A stretch of 64,000 nucleotides of DNA from Caldichromatium japonicum (GTDB lineage: Bacteria > Pseudomonadota > Gammaproteobacteria > Chromatiales > Chromatiaceae): the NCBI RefSeq assembly GCF_011290485.1, contig NZ_CP048029.1:186001-250000 (forward strand), given 5' to 3'. Of this stretch, positions 40,879 to 49,237 are shown in pieces (the stretch's first letter is position 1; each line of letters opens with the position of its first letter). Made by a program: the position numbers and the translations under genes. The notes beneath the pieces were generated by a model. That model was not told where the DNA came from and made no database searches. It saw nothing but the letters and a program-made list of their open reading frames with translations.

Positions 40879-40893
40879 GAGCAGGTCTCAAAG

Positions 40894-41445
40894 ATGCGCG
40901 TACTCGTCCCCTTGGCTCAAGGTTTTGAAGAACTCGAGGCCGTGACCGTGATCGATCTGCTGCGCCGTGCCGAGATCAAAGTCTTGGTTGCCGGTCTCAT
41001 GGAGGGCCCTGTCAAGTCTAGCCATGGCGTTGCCATCCTGCCCGATACCACCCTGGATGCGGTCAAGGATCAGGACTTTGCCATGGTCGTCCTGCCCGGC
41101 GGGCTGCCCGGGGCCCAGCATCTCGAAAACGACCCCCGCGTGCGCGAGATCCTGCGCCGGCATGCCGAACGCGGCGCCTACACGGCCGCGATCTGCGCCG
41201 CGCCCAAGGTCCTGGCAAGCGCCGGCCTGCTCGATGGTCGGCAGGCGACCTGCTACCCGGGCTGCGTCCGGCCAGAGGACTTCCCGCGCCTGAGGCTCAT
41301 CGATCAACCGGTGGTGGTCGATGGACAGGTGGTCACCGGCCGCGGCCCAGGCGCGGCCATGGACTTCGCCTTGACCCTGATCGAGTCGCTGGCGGGGCGC
41401 GAGCGGCGCGAGGCGGTCGAGTCGGCCTTGTTGCGCACCCGCTGA
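40894..41445 (+). CDS. DJ-1/PfpI family protein (YajL/ThiJ-like)
   Basis: A 183-residue DJ-1 superfamily protein. MRVLVPLAQGFEELEAVTVI carries the conserved Glu near residue 15, and the nucleophile elbow AAICAAPKVLASAGLL has Cys101; MVVLPGGLPGAQHL and VTGRGPGAAMDFALTL are typical. Members act as stress chaperones, glyoxalases or protein deglycase-like enzymes; the true activity is debated. Its start lies ten bases behind the right end of the IS607-type remnant, so its native promoter may have been displaced. Confidence 0.93.
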   Translation: MRVLVPLAQGFEELEAVTVIDLLRRAEIKVLVAGLMEGPVKSSHGVAILPDTTLDAVKDQDFAMVVLPGGLPGAQHLENDPRVREILRRHAERGAYTAAICAAPKVLASAGLLDGRQATCYPGCVRPEDFPRLRLIDQPVVVDGQVVTGRGPGAAMDFALTLIESLAGRERREAVESALLRTR

Positions 41446-41453
41446 AACGCCCC

Positions 41454-42470
41454 ATGCCCTGGGCCCTAATCGCCATCGCCCTCCTCGCCTTTGGCACGAG
41501 CGCCCTGCTCACCCAGCGGCTGGCCCAGGGCCTGGGTCCGCTCGATCACCCCAACGAGCGCTCATTGCATCAACGCCCCATTCCCCGCTCGGGGGGGCTG
41601 GGGGTCCTGGCGGGTCTGGCGGTGTGTTTCCTCTGCGCCTGGCTCATTGGGCAGGCAGACCCAGGGCTGGCCTGGATCGGCGCGGCGCTCTGCCTGGTGG
41701 CAGCGGTGTCTTTTGCCGATGACCTGCGCCCGCAATCGCCGCTCATCCGTTTGCTAGGGCAGGCGCTTGGCGCCGGGTTAGTGATGGCCGGCGGACTCAT
41801 CTGGGACCGTCTGGAACTCCCTGGCCTGGTCTGGACCTTTCCTACCTGGTTTGCTTGGGTCTTGAGCCTGCTTCTGATCGTCTGGATGATCAATCTCTAT
41901 AACTTCATGGATGGCATGGATGGACTGGCTGGCGGGATGGCGATCTTTGGCTTTTTGAGCTTGGCCTGGTTCGGCTGGCAAGGCGGTGAAAGGGCCTATA
42001 GCCTGGTGTGTCTGGGGATCGCCGCCGCGGCAGGCGGTTTCCTGGTCCATAACCTCCCGCCGGCGCGGATCTTTCTCGGCGATGTTGGCTCATCCAGCCT
42101 GGGGCTGTTGGCTGCGGCCTCTGCCCTCTGGGGCGCACAGCTCGGGCTCTTTCCCCTGTGGATCGCTGGCCTGGTCTTTTCGCCCTTTATCCTCGATGCC
42201 ACCTGGACCCTGTTGGTGCGCCTTGCCCGCGGCGAACGGATTTGGCAGGCGCATCGCTCGCACCATTATCAGCGCCTGGTGCTCGCCGGTTGGGGGCAGC
42301 GCAAGACCTTGCTCCATGCCTATGGCCTGATGGCGGCAGTGTCCGCCTGCGCCTTGGCCGCCCCCCGCTTGACGGTCGGCGAACAATGGCTGCTCATCTG
42401 GGCCTGGGCCCTGATCTACTGGCTGATCCAGCGTCGGGTCGCACATCTTGAGCGAGCGGCACCTGGATGA
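41454..42470 (+). CDS. Undecaprenyl-phosphate sugar-1-phosphate transferase (WecA/WbpL-like)
   Basis: A 338-residue polytopic enzyme of the MraY/WecA family that starts a glycan by moving a HexNAc-1-phosphate onto undecaprenyl phosphate. Motifs seen: PIPRSGGLGVLAG, the metal-binding FADDLRPQSPLIRLL, NLYNFMDGMDGLAGG, GDVGSSSLGLLA, and the cytoplasmic loop RSHHYQRLV with its His pair. About ten hydrophobic helices. It overlaps the next gene (ATGA), a WbpM-like enzyme, the same pairing as wbpL-wbpM in Pseudomonas O-antigen loci. It could initiate the O-antigen made from region 1. It follows the DJ-1 gene by eight bases. Confidence 0.93.
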   Translation: MPWALIAIALLAFGTSALLTQRLAQGLGPLDHPNERSLHQRPIPRSGGLGVLAGLAVCFLCAWLIGQADPGLAWIGAALCLVAAVSFADDLRPQSPLIRLLGQALGAGLVMAGGLIWDRLELPGLVWTFPTWFAWVLSLLLIVWMINLYNFMDGMDGLAGGMAIFGFLSLAWFGWQGGERAYSLVCLGIAAAAGGFLVHNLPPARIFLGDVGSSSLGLLAAASALWGAQLGLFPLWIAGLVFSPFILDATWTLLVRLARGERIWQAHRSHHYQRLVLAGWGQRKTLLHAYGLMAAVSACALAAPRLTVGEQWLLIWAWALIYWLIQRRVAHLERAAPG

Positions 42471-44395
42471 ACCCGCTCATCGATCGGCTGCGCTCGCGTA
42501 CGGCGGCCTTTGGGCATGACCTTCTCACTATCCCCCTGGCCTGGTTGCTGGCCTATTGGCTGCGTTTTAATCTCGATGCCATCCCAGTCGAGTTCTTGGA
42601 CGCCGCACTTGGCGCCTTGCCCTGGGTCATTCCTATCCAAGCAGGGGTGTATTGGCTGTTTGGGCTCTATCGGGGGGTGTGGCGTTTTGCTTCCCTCCCC
42701 GACCTGGTGCGCATCACCCAGGCCGCATTGGTCGGGACGGCGTTGATTGTGGTCGCGCTCTTTATCATCAATCGCACTGCCCTGATCCCCCGCTCGGTCC
42801 CTGTCCTCTACCTGGGCCTTCAGCTCATGCTCCTCGCTGGCCCGCGATTGCTCTATCGCTGGCTTAAGGATCAACGCCTGGATCTATCGGCTGGACAAAG
42901 GGTCTTGATCGTGGGTGCGGATCGGGCGGGGGATCTCTTGGCGCGCGCCCTGTTGCGCGATCCAGGTCATGCCTATGTGCCGGTCGGGTTTGTCGACGAC
43001 ACCCCCAGACGTCAGGGCAGCGAGGTCCAGGGCCTGCCGGTCTTGGGCCCGACCTCGGCCATTCCAGAGATCGTACGCGCACGCGCCATCGAGCTCATCA
43101 TTCTGGCGCAACACCAGGCCAGCGCACGCGAGATGCAACGCCTGGTCGAGCTGTGCGAGCAGACCGGGCGTCCCTTTCGCCTCTTACCCGAGCTGCATGG
43201 ACTCCTCAGCGGTGTGCTGGATCTTAGACAGCTGCGTCCGGTGGCGATCGAGGATCTGTTAGGTCGGGAACCAGTGGCGCTTGACTGGGCGGGGATCCGG
43301 GCGGGATTGGCGGGACGGACGATCCTCATCACCGGCGCCGGGGGATCGATCGGCTCAGAGCTGGTCCGCCAACTGGCTGCGGCAGACCCAGGCCGACTGA
43401 TCCTCATCGATCACAGCGAGTTTAATCTCTATCGCATCGAGCAAGAGCTCAGTGAGACCTTCCCTCAACTGGCGTTTAGGTGCCGGTTGCTGGATGTAAC
43501 CGACGTGGTCGCGCTTGCTGCCCTCTTTCGCGAGGAGCGCCCGGCCATCGTCTTTCATGCGGCGGCCTATAAACATGTCCCCTTGCTCGAGGATCAGGTA
43601 CGGGCGGCGGTCAAGAACAATGTCATCGGCACTCTGAGGATCGCCGAGGCCGCGGCAGGGAGCGCCTGCGAACGTTTTGTATTGATCTCCACCGACAAGG
43701 CGGTCAATCCGACCAATGTCATGGGCGCCACCAAGCGCCTGGCTGAGCAGATCTGTCAGATGTTCAACGGGCGATCGGGCTGCCGATTCAGCACCGTGCG
43801 CTTTGGCAATGTATTGGGTTCGGCGGGGAGCGTCGTACCCCTGTTTCAGCGTCAGATCGAACGCGGCGGGCCGGTCACCGTCACCCATCCCGAGATCGAA
43901 CGATTTTTCATGACCATCCCCGAGGCCTGCCAGCTCATCATGCAGGCCGCGGTCATCGGTGAGGGCGGAGAGGTCTTTGTGCTCGATATGGGCGAACCGA
44001 TCAAGATCCGTTATCTCGCCGAACAGATGATCCGGCTGTCCGGGCGCGAAGCCGGGCGCGATATCCAGATCATCTACATCGGCCTGCGCCCCGGTGAAAA
44101 GCTCCATGAAGAGCTGTTTCACGACTCAGAAGAGCTTATCCCCACCCCCCACCCCAAGATCCGCATTGCCCGCCAGGCGCCGCCCAAACCCGAGGGTCTG
44201 CTTGCCGCCCTGGAGCACCTGATCCAGGCGGTCGAAGGCTCCGATGAAAGATGGCTCAACCGGCTCTTGGGCGAACTGGTCCCTGAATGGCGCCCTGCCC
44301 AACCGACAAGAGAGGCCGAGCGATATGGAGGACATCGAGATCCCGACGAAGACAGGGTATGTATTGCATACCCTGCCGGGCGATCTTCAGCCTGA
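42467..44395 (+). CDS. Membrane nucleoside-diphosphate-sugar dehydratase (WbpM/FlaA1-like)
   Basis: A 642-residue protein with four N-terminal membrane helices (residues about 15-120), a CoA-binding-like Rossmann region (VLIVGADRAGDLLARALL) and a C-terminal short-chain dehydrogenase domain. The latter has ILITGAGGSIGSELVRQL near residue 288, FHAAAYKHVPLLE, and STDKAVNPTNVMGATKRLAE. Family members are 4,6-dehydratases for UDP-GlcNAc that feed rare aminosugars into O-antigen or capsule. Overlaps the upstream transferase by four bases; the downstream ATPase gene begins inside its last 71 bases. Confidence 0.92.
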   Translation: MNPLIDRLRSRTAAFGHDLLTIPLAWLLAYWLRFNLDAIPVEFLDAALGALPWVIPIQAGVYWLFGLYRGVWRFASLPDLVRITQAALVGTALIVVALFIINRTALIPRSVPVLYLGLQLMLLAGPRLLYRWLKDQRLDLSAGQRVLIVGADRAGDLLARALLRDPGHAYVPVGFVDDTPRRQGSEVQGLPVLGPTSAIPEIVRARAIELIILAQHQASAREMQRLVELCEQTGRPFRLLPELHGLLSGVLDLRQLRPVAIEDLLGREPVALDWAGIRAGLAGRTILITGAGGSIGSELVRQLAAADPGRLILIDHSEFNLYRIEQELSETFPQLAFRCRLLDVTDVVALAALFREERPAIVFHAAAYKHVPLLEDQVRAAVKNNVIGTLRIAEAAAGSACERFVLISTDKAVNPTNVMGATKRLAEQICQMFNGRSGCRFSTVRFGNVLGSAGSVVPLFQRQIERGGPVTVTHPEIERFFMTIPEACQLIMQAAVIGEGGEVFVLDMGEPIKIRYLAEQMIRLSGREAGRDIQIIYIGLRPGEKLHEELFHDSEELIPTPHPKIRIARQAPPKPEGLLAALEHLIQAVEGSDERWLNRLLGELVPEWRPAQPTREAERYGGHRDPDEDRVCIAYPAGRSSA

Positions 44396-46202
44396 TGCTG
44401 AGGCGCACGAACCGGCGAGCGCTGCCATGGGTCACCCGTTGCCTCACCCACCGGCGCAGGCCGATGGCACAGAGGTTGCGGGGGCCCCTGATCCCACCGT
44501 CCGCATCGCCGAGTATCTGCTTGCCCAATCCAAGCTGACCGCCGCCGACCTTGGGCGTGCCAGACGACTTGCCGCCGAGACCAGTGAGTCTCTCTTGCCG
44601 CTCCTGGTGCGCCTCGGCTTGGTCTCCGAGCGCGATCTGGCCCAGGCCTGCGCTGAGATCCTGCATCTCCCCTTGGTGGGGTCCGAGGACTTTCCGGACC
44701 AGCCGGTGCGCGAGGAGCTCTTGACCCTCAGGTTTATGAAGGAGTCGCGGGTCCTGGTGCTCGATGACGATGGCAGTCGGCTGCGCGTCGCCTTCGCCAA
44801 CCCCGCCGATGCCTTCATCCGCAATGCGGTGTCTCTGGCCGCCGACCGACCGGTCGAGGCGGTGGTGGCACTCGCCAGCGACATCGATGCCGCGATCCTC
44901 AGGCTCTATGAGCGGGTCGAGGAGGACAGGCCGGAGGCGGGGGAGGTTGAGTTCGGCGAATTCGACGAGGACGATATCGAGCACCTCAAGGATCTGGCCT
45001 CGGAGGCACCGGTGATCCGCATGGTCAACCAGCTCATCCAGCGGGCGGTCGAGGCGCGCGCCTCGGACATCCATATCGAGCCCTTCGCCGGTAGCCTGCG
45101 GGTGCGTCTGCGCATCGATGGGCTTTTACGCGAGATCGAGGCCCCGCCGGTGCGTTCGACCGCAGCGGTGATCTCGCGCGTCAAGATCATGGCCAAGCTC
45201 AATATCGCCGAGCGGCGCCTACCGCAAGACGGGCGCATCCCGATCCGCGTCCAGGGCAAGGAGCTGGACCTGCGCGTCTCGACCGTCCCCACCCTCTTTG
45301 GCGAGAGCGTGGTGATGCGTCTCTTAGACAAAGAGAGCGTGCGCTTTGACTTCGATGCCCTAGGGTTTGCGGGCAGCCCGCGCCAGCGCCTCGAGGTCAT
45401 CCTCGATCAGCCCTACGGCATCCTCTTGGTCACTGGGCCTACGGGTTCAGGTAAGAGCACCACGCTTTATACCGCCCTCAGCCGACTCAACACCGAGGAG
45501 CGCAAGATCATCACCGTCGAGGACCCGATCGAATATCAGATCCCAGGGATCAACCAGATCCAGGTCAAGCCCGCAATTGGCCTGACCTTTGCCAATGCCC
45601 TGCGCTCGATCGTGCGCCAAGATCCGGACGTCATCATGGTCGGCGAGATGCGCGACCTTGAGACCGCCCGCATCGCCGTGCAATCGGCCCTCACCGGACA
45701 TGTGGTCCTTTCGACCCTGCACACCAACGACGCCGCCAGCGGGGTCACCCGCCTGCTCGACATGGGGGTCGAGGACTATCTGATCACCTCGACCGTCAAC
45801 GGGATCCTCGCTCAGCGGCTGGTGCGCCGGCTCTGTCCGCGCTGCGCCATCCCTTATCAGGCCGATGCGAGCCTGGCCAAACGCTTTATCCATCTCAACG
45901 GCTCAAGCACGGTTGCCCTGAAACGACCTGTCGGCTGTGACCATTGCAATGGCACGGGCTATCGCGGGCGGCTGGTGATCGCTGAGGTGTTGGTCATGTC
46001 CGAGGCCATGCGCCGCGCCGTACTTGACCATGCCGCCGCCAGCGAGATCAAACGCATCGCGATCGAGGAGGGCATGGAGACCATGTATCAGGATGGCCTG
46101 CGCAAGGCGCTGGCCGGCATCACCACCATCGAAGAGGTCCTCAGGGTGGCCGAGGCCGATGTCTTCGATGACGCAACCCGCCCGGAAGCGATCCCAGCAT
46201 AA
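44325..46202 (+). CDS. GspE/PilB-type secretion ATPase
   Basis: A 625-residue hexameric ATPase of type II secretion or type IV pilus assembly. N-terminal MshEN-like domain at about residues 65-200; ATPase core with Walker A GPTGSGKSTTLYTAL near residue 371, the Asp box IITVEDPIEYQIPGI, Walker B DPDVIMVGEMRD and the His box TGHVVLSTLHTNDA. Four cysteines in two CxxC pairs (CPRC, CDHC) form the zinc site, followed by GTGYRGRLVIAEVL. The sequence looks closer to GspE than PilB. ATG 44325 starts inside the preceding gene; the longer frame from 44244 is unlikely. No other gsp gene is present, so it is an orphan in front of the pilin operon. Confidence 0.9.
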   Translation: MEDIEIPTKTGYVLHTLPGDLQPDAEAHEPASAAMGHPLPHPPAQADGTEVAGAPDPTVRIAEYLLAQSKLTAADLGRARRLAAETSESLLPLLVRLGLVSERDLAQACAEILHLPLVGSEDFPDQPVREELLTLRFMKESRVLVLDDDGSRLRVAFANPADAFIRNAVSLAADRPVEAVVALASDIDAAILRLYERVEEDRPEAGEVEFGEFDEDDIEHLKDLASEAPVIRMVNQLIQRAVEARASDIHIEPFAGSLRVRLRIDGLLREIEAPPVRSTAAVISRVKIMAKLNIAERRLPQDGRIPIRVQGKELDLRVSTVPTLFGESVVMRLLDKESVRFDFDALGFAGSPRQRLEVILDQPYGILLVTGPTGSGKSTTLYTALSRLNTEERKIITVEDPIEYQIPGINQIQVKPAIGLTFANALRSIVRQDPDVIMVGEMRDLETARIAVQSALTGHVVLSTLHTNDAASGVTRLLDMGVEDYLITSTVNGILAQRLVRRLCPRCAIPYQADASLAKRFIHLNGSSTVALKRPVGCDHCNGTGYRGRLVIAEVLVMSEAMRRAVLDHAAASEIKRIAIEEGMETMYQDGLRKALAGITTIEEVLRVAEADVFDDATRPEAIPA

Positions 46203-46545
46203 TTTTTAATCAAACCTTCGCTGTCTGCTAGGGAAACTTCAAATACTGCCGCCTGCGTCACGCCGGCGCCAGCCGCTATCCCGAACGAGCAAAGGGTTGG
46301 ATCAGCAGGAGGTAACAAGGTTAAGGCTGGATCAGCGCCTCCCAGACCTCGCCCCTTTGCCTGCCTTTATCTAAATGCAAACTGCCAACTCTATAGAAAA
46401 ATACCTTATCGTCCTATCGCCCAAAAAAAATCGGGCTATGCTTAATGGCGAGGGATCGAGCAAGGGGAGGGAGGCAGATGGCCGTTTAAAGAAAGTGCAA
46501 GATCTGCCGCTATAGATCTTAAGTACCCTTAACCTCAAAAGCCCG
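46203..46545. other. Intergenic region upstream of the minor pilin operon
   Basis: A 343-base spacer that is lower in G+C toward its right end and must carry the promoter of the pilin operon. Near 46255-46285 there is a GTCACGCCGGCGCCAGCC-type stretch resembling a dispersed repeat. GGATCAGC occurs twice (46298-46340) beside AGGAGG and CCTCC. I see no clear sigma54 -24/-12 pair and no gene. Confidence 0.45.
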
Positions 46546-46575
46546 ATGCATGCTGCAATCAGCGAGGCCTCATCT

Positions 46576-47151
46576 ATGCGGTCAGCCAGGGGTGTTACTC
46601 TAATCGAACTCCTAGTCACGGTGGCGATCGCGGTCATCTTGATGACCGCTGTGGTCCCGAGCTTTCGCGACACCTTCATCCGCAATCGCCTCACCAATAT
46701 CACCAACACCTTCATGGGCGCCCTGACCTATGCCCGCACCGAGGCCATCCGGCGCGGTCAAAGCATCACCCTGTGTAAGAGCAGCGACGGCAACGCCTGC
46801 ACCAGCAGCGGCAAGAACTGGGAGATCGGCTGGATCGCCTTCATCGATAGCGATCGCAATGGTACGCGCGACACCGCTTCAAGCAGTACCGAGACCGTAT
46901 TGCGCATCTGGCCATCCCTGCCGACGGGCTACACCCTCAGGCCTAACGCGAACTTTGACAATTTCCTGCGTTACAACCCGCGCGGTGAGGCCAACAATCT
47001 GGGCACCTTCGCCATCTGCCATCAAAATCAGCTTGTCGGCGCCAAGGCGATCGTGATCGACCGCCCGCGCCCGCGGCTGGGACATGACAGCGACAACAAC
47101 CGCATCCCCGAGGACTATTCAGGCGACATCGCGAGCTGTTTTACCTCATGA
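46576..47151 (+). CDS. fimT: Minor type IV pilin FimT/GspH-like
   Basis: A 191-residue prepilin. The class III signal is MRSARG followed by VTLIELLVTVAIAVILMTAV: PilD cleaves after the Gly, and Glu is at position +5. The GspH-type domain that follows includes RNRLTNITNTFMGALTYART and EAIRRGQSITLCKS. Cysteines at C-x-x-x-x-x-C spacing and near the C-terminus may form a disulfide. ATG 46576 gives the short basic leader expected; ATG 46546 gives a ten-residue longer one and is possible. It is the first gene of fimT-pilV-pilW-pilX-pilY1-pilE, and overlaps pilV by four bases. Confidence 0.9.
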   Translation: MRSARGVTLIELLVTVAIAVILMTAVVPSFRDTFIRNRLTNITNTFMGALTYARTEAIRRGQSITLCKSSDGNACTSSGKNWEIGWIAFIDSDRNGTRDTASSSTETVLRIWPSLPTGYTLRPNANFDNFLRYNPRGEANNLGTFAICHQNQLVGAKAIVIDRPRPRLGHDSDNNRIPEDYSGDIASCFTS

Positions 47152-47588
47152 ACAGACAAACAGGATTTACCCTCATCGAGGTGTTGGTGGCGCTCATCGT
47201 GCTGAGCGTGGGTCTCTTGGGCGTCGCCGCCCTCCAGGCCAATGCGCTAAAGACCAATCACAGCGCGCTGCAACGCAGTCAGGCGGTGATGCTCGCCTAT
47301 TTCATGCTCGATGCCATGCGCGCCAACCGCCAAGCAGCCCTAAACGGCGACTATGACCTCGGTTCAACCGCCAACCCGGTCTGCACCTCCCCCAGCGGAA
47401 GCACCCTGGTGACTCATGATCAAGCGGCCTGGATCAACGCCCTTAAACAGAATCTGGGCAATGTCTCCACCACCTGCGGCATGATCGATTGCGACAACAC
47501 CGGCGATTGCACGGTCCAGATCCAGTGGGACGATAGCCGGGCAGGGGGCCTAAGTACGCAGATGATCGAGGTCAGGAGCCGTTTATGA
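47148..47588 (+). CDS. pilV: Minor pilin PilV
   Basis: A 146-residue prepilin with leader MNRQTG and FTLIEVLVALIVLSVGLLGV; Glu is at +5 after the cleavage site. LQANALKTNHSALQRSQAVM with ANRQAAL follows, as in PilV of gammaproteobacteria. Four cysteines lie in the C-terminal half. The gene overlaps fimT and pilW by four bases each (ATGA), so the minor pilins are translationally coupled. It helps prime pilus assembly with PilW, PilX, PilE and PilY1. Confidence 0.93.
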   Translation: MNRQTGFTLIEVLVALIVLSVGLLGVAALQANALKTNHSALQRSQAVMLAYFMLDAMRANRQAALNGDYDLGSTANPVCTSPSGSTLVTHDQAAWINALKQNLGNVSTTCGMIDCDNTGDCTVQIQWDDSRAGGLSTQMIEVRSRL

Positions 47589-48616
47589 ATAATCGATCGC
47601 TGTCCCGCCAACTGGGCTTCACCCTAGTCGAGCTGATGATCGCCCTGGTCCTGGGGCTGTTGGTCGGCGGTGCCGCCATCGGCGTCTTTGTCTCAAATCA
47701 ACAGGTCAACCGCCAGGGCGAGGCCATGGCGCGGATGCAAGAGAGCGCCCGCTATGCCTTTGAGCTCATGGCGCGTGCAATCCGCGGGGCAGGGGGGGTT
47801 GTGTGCGGCGGTATAGAGCCGGTCAATGTGCTCAATAATCCAAGTTCCTATTGGTGGGCCGATTGGGAGGGGGGGGCGATCCGCGGCATAGCAGGTGATA
47901 ACCCCAACTTTCCCAAATCCTTCGGGACCAACGCGGCAGATCGCGTCTCGGGGACCGATGCCATCATCCTGCTCAGCGGTACGGCCAATGATGGCGTCTA
48001 TATCATCGACCATAACCCGACCGCGGCCCAGTTCAAGGTCAATACCATCGATCATGGCATCATCGATGGCGATATCCTTTTGGTATGCGACTATCAGCAT
48101 GCCGCCATCTTTCAGACAACCAATGCCAGTTCGACGAATGTCACCATCGTGCATAACTCAGGTACTGGTTCGCCCGGCAATTGCACCAAGGGTCTAGGGC
48201 GTCCGCGTGTGTGCACGGCGAATGGGACCCCCTATACCTTTGCCAATGGTGGCTTCATCACCAAGCTCTCAGCCGAAGGCTGGTATATCGGACACAATGG
48301 GCGAGGCGAACGCTCCTTGTATCGTCTTCGGATGCAAAATAGCAGCGGTACACCCAGCGGGTTGGCGGAGGAGATCGCCGAGGGGGTAACGGATCTGCAG
48401 ATCCAATATCTCGCCCGCAATAACGCAGGGACACTCGATACCCAATATCGCGATCTGCCCCAGGACTATGACGGCAACGGCACACCAGATTGGAACAATG
48501 TGGTGGCCGTGCGCCTGACCCTGACCCTGGCCACCCTAGAGCAGGTCGGGACCAATAACCAGCCGATCCAGCGCAACTGGTATACGCTGATTAGCATCAG
48601 GAACCGTGCAAGATGA
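47585..48616 (+). CDS. pilW: Minor pilin PilW
   Basis: A 343-residue prepilin with leader ending RQLG and FTLVELMIALVLGLLVGGAA; Glu is at +5. ARMQESARYAFELMARAIRG is the usual PilW segment after the helix. The large C-terminal globular part (about residues 75-340) contains Asn/Gly-rich loops and ends LISIRNRAR. Overlaps pilV and pilX by four bases. It belongs to the tip-priming complex of the type IV pilus. Confidence 0.93.
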   Translation: MNNRSLSRQLGFTLVELMIALVLGLLVGGAAIGVFVSNQQVNRQGEAMARMQESARYAFELMARAIRGAGGVVCGGIEPVNVLNNPSSYWWADWEGGAIRGIAGDNPNFPKSFGTNAADRVSGTDAIILLSGTANDGVYIIDHNPTAAQFKVNTIDHGIIDGDILLVCDYQHAAIFQTTNASSTNVTIVHNSGTGSPGNCTKGLGRPRVCTANGTPYTFANGGFITKLSAEGWYIGHNGRGERSLYRLRMQNSSGTPSGLAEEIAEGVTDLQIQYLARNNAGTLDTQYRDLPQDYDGNGTPDWNNVVAVRLTLTLATLEQVGTNNQPIQRNWYTLISIRNRAR

Positions 48617-49227
48617 ACCGCCAAGACATGGGTGTACAAAAAGGCAGAAGGGCACAGAGAGCCGGGCAAGCGGGCGCCGCCTTGATACTGACCCTGCTCT
48701 TCCTCGTGCTCATCATCCTCGTTGCGATCAGCGGTATCCAGACCGTGGCCTTAGAGGAAAGGATGGCCGGGGCGTCCTCGGATCGCAACCTTGCCTTTCA
48801 GGCGGCTGAGGCGGCATTGCGGGTAGGGGAATCTGTCGCCGAGGCCGAATCTGAGGCGAATCCACCCAATAGCGGCTTTCCAAACAACGGCAATTATAAC
48901 GATGCCAGTGATCAGTGCCCGGGGAACAGCGTCATCATCGACAATTGCAACGCCAATGGCCTGTGCCCGGTGCCAGACAAGGACTGTCTGCCGCGTTGGC
49001 AGGTGGCAGGATTCAATAAGTGGAAGACAGTAGATGGCATAAGCCTCGGTGCACTGGCAGGCAATGCACCGCAATATTTCATCGAATATCTGGGCGGCAA
49101 TTTCAATTGTTATGACGGCGATGCGAGTGACCCAAAGAATTGCTACCGCTATCGGATCACTGCGCGCAGTAATCCGGCAACCGGACGCGCGACCGTGGTT
49201 TTGCAGTCGATCTATGCAACAGACTGA
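48613..49227 (+). CDS. pilX: Minor pilin PilX
   Basis: A 204-residue PilX-type prepilin. The leader is longer and basic (KGRRAQRAGQAG), then AALILTLLFLVLIILVAISG forms the helix, followed by EERMAGASSDRNLAFQAAEA, the PilX signature. There is no standard Glu +5, which is usual for GspK/PilX-like subunits. Cysteine-rich central region (CPGN, CNANGLCPVPDKDC). Overlaps pilW by four bases; pilY1 starts ten bases after it. Confidence 0.93.
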   Translation: MNRQDMGVQKGRRAQRAGQAGAALILTLLFLVLIILVAISGIQTVALEERMAGASSDRNLAFQAAEAALRVGESVAEAESEANPPNSGFPNNGNYNDASDQCPGNSVIIDNCNANGLCPVPDKDCLPRWQVAGFNKWKTVDGISLGALAGNAPQYFIEYLGGNFNCYDGDASDPKNCYRYRITARSNPATGRATVVLQSIYATD

Positions 49228-49237
49228 GAGGCCCATT

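Larger units (their letters stand above)
40160..40884 (+). mobile_element. Decayed IS607-type element (serine recombinase plus TnpB)
   Basis: A remnant of a two-gene element of the IS607 group: a TnpA serine recombinase with MerR-like helix-turn-helix, then TnpB. TnpA is frameshifted and its 3' part lost. The TnpB middle (40529-40670) and C-terminus (40711-40884) are joined with large deletions. The right end is TTGAGAGCAG at 40875-40884, ten bases before the next gene. The left boundary is uncertain. Confidence 0.78.

Noticed and set aside
46415..46440. GCCC-A8-GGGC element before fimT as a terminator
   Set aside because: The A run lies in the loop, not after the stem, so it does not fit an intrinsic terminator on either strand.
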